Assembly (NCBI GenBank): GCA_916613615.1
Contig: OU744730.1
Location: 18,951,406-19,015,405 of the forward strand
DNA from: Steromphala cineraria
Taxonomy: Eukaryota > Mollusca > Gastropoda > Trochida > Trochidae
Direction: 5' to 3'
DNA length: 64,000 nt
Every line of letters starts with the position of its first letter. Positions within the stretch are counted from its first letter, which is position 1. Below, piece after piece: positions 62,701 through 64,000 of this stretch. Under the pieces are notes generated by a model. That model was not told where the DNA came from. It did not search any database and saw only the letters and a program-made list of their open reading frames with translations. The position numbers and the translations under genes are program-made.

Positions 62701-62854
62701 TTCGATCAAATTAGAAGGTTGAGCCGATGCTAAAATCCTAGAATACATATTTCTCAAAACAGAAAGTAATCTATACCACTGACACCTTGTTTAAAAAACG
62801 AATACCAGAATAATGACAGTTTAAATAAACCATAAACCATAAACCACCTGCTTT

Positions 62855-63217
62855 TTAAAGGGGCAGTAGCACGTTTTTTGATAATTTTATATTTCAAAAT
62901 TTCCACTGATAATTGTAAGTTAATTATAAATGTATTATTTTGAAAGTGTCAGAAATCTCATCCACAAGCCAATCATCCATAGTCAGAGGACAAAGTATGA
63001 AGATTCACATAAAATCCATTGGCGGCCATTTTTTTGTGAACACCTTTAATTCATTTTCTGTAGAAAAAGGACTCGCATGGCTAAACTTTACATTAAATAT
63101 TTGAATTATTACTGTTCCATTTAGTTTTAATACATTGTCTTTCAATTGGAACCATTAATTTTCATTTTCCTGACATCACCTTATATTCCCCCTAAAAACG
63201 TGCTACTGCCACTTTAA
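62855..63217. mobile_element. TTAA-flanked inverted-repeat element, copy 4
   Basis: TTAA at 62855-62858 and 63214-63217 around AGGGGCAGTAGCACG...CGTGCTACTGCCACT, with the central CATCCATAGTCAGAGGACAA. Closest in sequence to copy 3 (39171). Confidence 0.8.
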
Positions 63218-63804
63218 AGATATTTTTTAATAAGACCCTGTACTGTAAAAATATTATCAATCGTACCATAACCTTTACGGAATCCTTCAGTCTTTTTATG
63301 TATGTTTAACCAAACAGGCTGTGTTATTCTTTGTTGAACCTTGTTCAACTTTGTCTGTTTAAAAATAACATTCAAGGTTCGTAAAACTTTATGGGCCGTA
63401 TGATCGAGTTTACAGCAAATAAAGCCCTATATAATCTTTTTTTCTTTTTTAAATAACTTTATTATTTTTTCTTCATGTATATACAAATTCAAACATGCAC
63501 GATAACATAATATTCATTACACAATAACAAAGCATCGGACACCTAGTACAGGAAATTGTAGAATGGACAGGATATTTTTCTAAAATAAGAAGAGAGGTTC
63601 TAAAATGAACGTTTGTAATGGTTCTTTAAATTACATTTTTGGTTCAGATCTCTTAGAACAAATTGTGACATGCATTTCACGAATTTGGAATAATTACATG
63701 CATTATAAGTAATGGATATAATCTTTGTGTAACTAATGTGATTAAACTGGTCCGGTATTATCGACAGTCCGTCCATCGGTCTACAATATTTATGTATAGG
63801 AAGC

Positions 63805-64000
63805 TCTGTCATATGCTTGTCCTCATCAGTGAGAGACTTGGGTGTAACGCTTGGTTCAGATCTGTCAATGGGCAAACAAATGGACTTTGTGACAAAACAG
63901 TGTTATTTCCAAATTAAGAACATTTGTAACATCAGGAAGTATCTAACAAAAGACTCAACTGTGGCTTTGGTGCTTGCGGTAATCATATCCAGGTGGGATT
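63805..64000 (+). pseudogene. LINE reverse-transcriptase thumb fragment, cut by the window edge
   Basis: The plus frame reads SSVRDLGVTLGSDLSMGKQM, then KNICNIRKYLTKDSTVALVL and ISRWD at the edge. This is the typical block after the RT active site in CR1/Jockey-type LINEs (VRxLGVxLD...LSM...IR..LT). The upstream RT core is not recognisable here. The element continues to the right. Confidence 0.7.

Overview
This is nuclear genomic DNA of an animal, most likely a marine bivalve mollusc. The genes have introns with GT/AG borders, the background is AT-rich, and the introns are full of tandem-core elements. These end in (ACGG)n and a C5GC...GCG5ATA stem, the architecture I recall for bivalve 'pearl'-type non-autonomous Helitron/Helentron repeats. 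The species cannot be named from the sequence.

Four host genes can be supported. (1) 1-17.0 kb, minus strand: the haem-regulated eIF2-alpha kinase HRI (EIF2AK1). Fifteen in-phase coding exons cover 648 codons, from the start ATG at 16997 to an exon ending at 305; only the C-terminal tail lies off the left edge. (2) 27.3-32.4 kb, minus strand: the 3' half of a single-pass membrane protein with LDL-receptor class A repeats, one transmembrane exon and a short cytoplasmic tail. Its most 5' visible exon carries frameshifts. (3) 40.9-43.2 kb, plus strand: a complete six-exon TMEM208 gene (ER membrane, SND targeting pathway). (4) 46.8-47.3 kb, plus strand: an intronless 157-residue basic coiled-coil protein, possibly stathmin-like, behind a promoter with two perfect CRE palindromes.

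Most of the rest is mobile or repetitive DNA. The HRI introns hold two full pearl-like elements, several shorter relatives, a 3.3-kb tandem-core element and an orphan GIY-YIG domain of a Penelope-like element. A 33-bp minisatellite there has multiplied one HRI splice donor. Between genes there are inverted-repeat (MITE-like) elements whose termini and target duplications are readable: a family with TTAA duplications in four copies, two other TTAA families, two families with 9-bp duplications (Mutator-like), one with a TTA duplication (PIF/Harbinger-like) and one hAT-like element. A satellite of about 150 bp with a dimeric higher-order period sits at 34.3-35.8 kb.

The most striking part is the nested structure at 50.3-60.6 kb. 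A 5'-truncated LINE on the minus strand has a long (TATG)n tract in its 3' part. It is interrupted by a 4.6-kb foldback-like element with inverted arms of about 940 bp around a 2-kb (CCA/GAG) minisatellite. Next to the LINE 5' end is a 33-bp minisatellite, which is itself split by a second, plus-strand LINE fragment. No RNA genes, CRISPR arrays or prokaryotic features were found.
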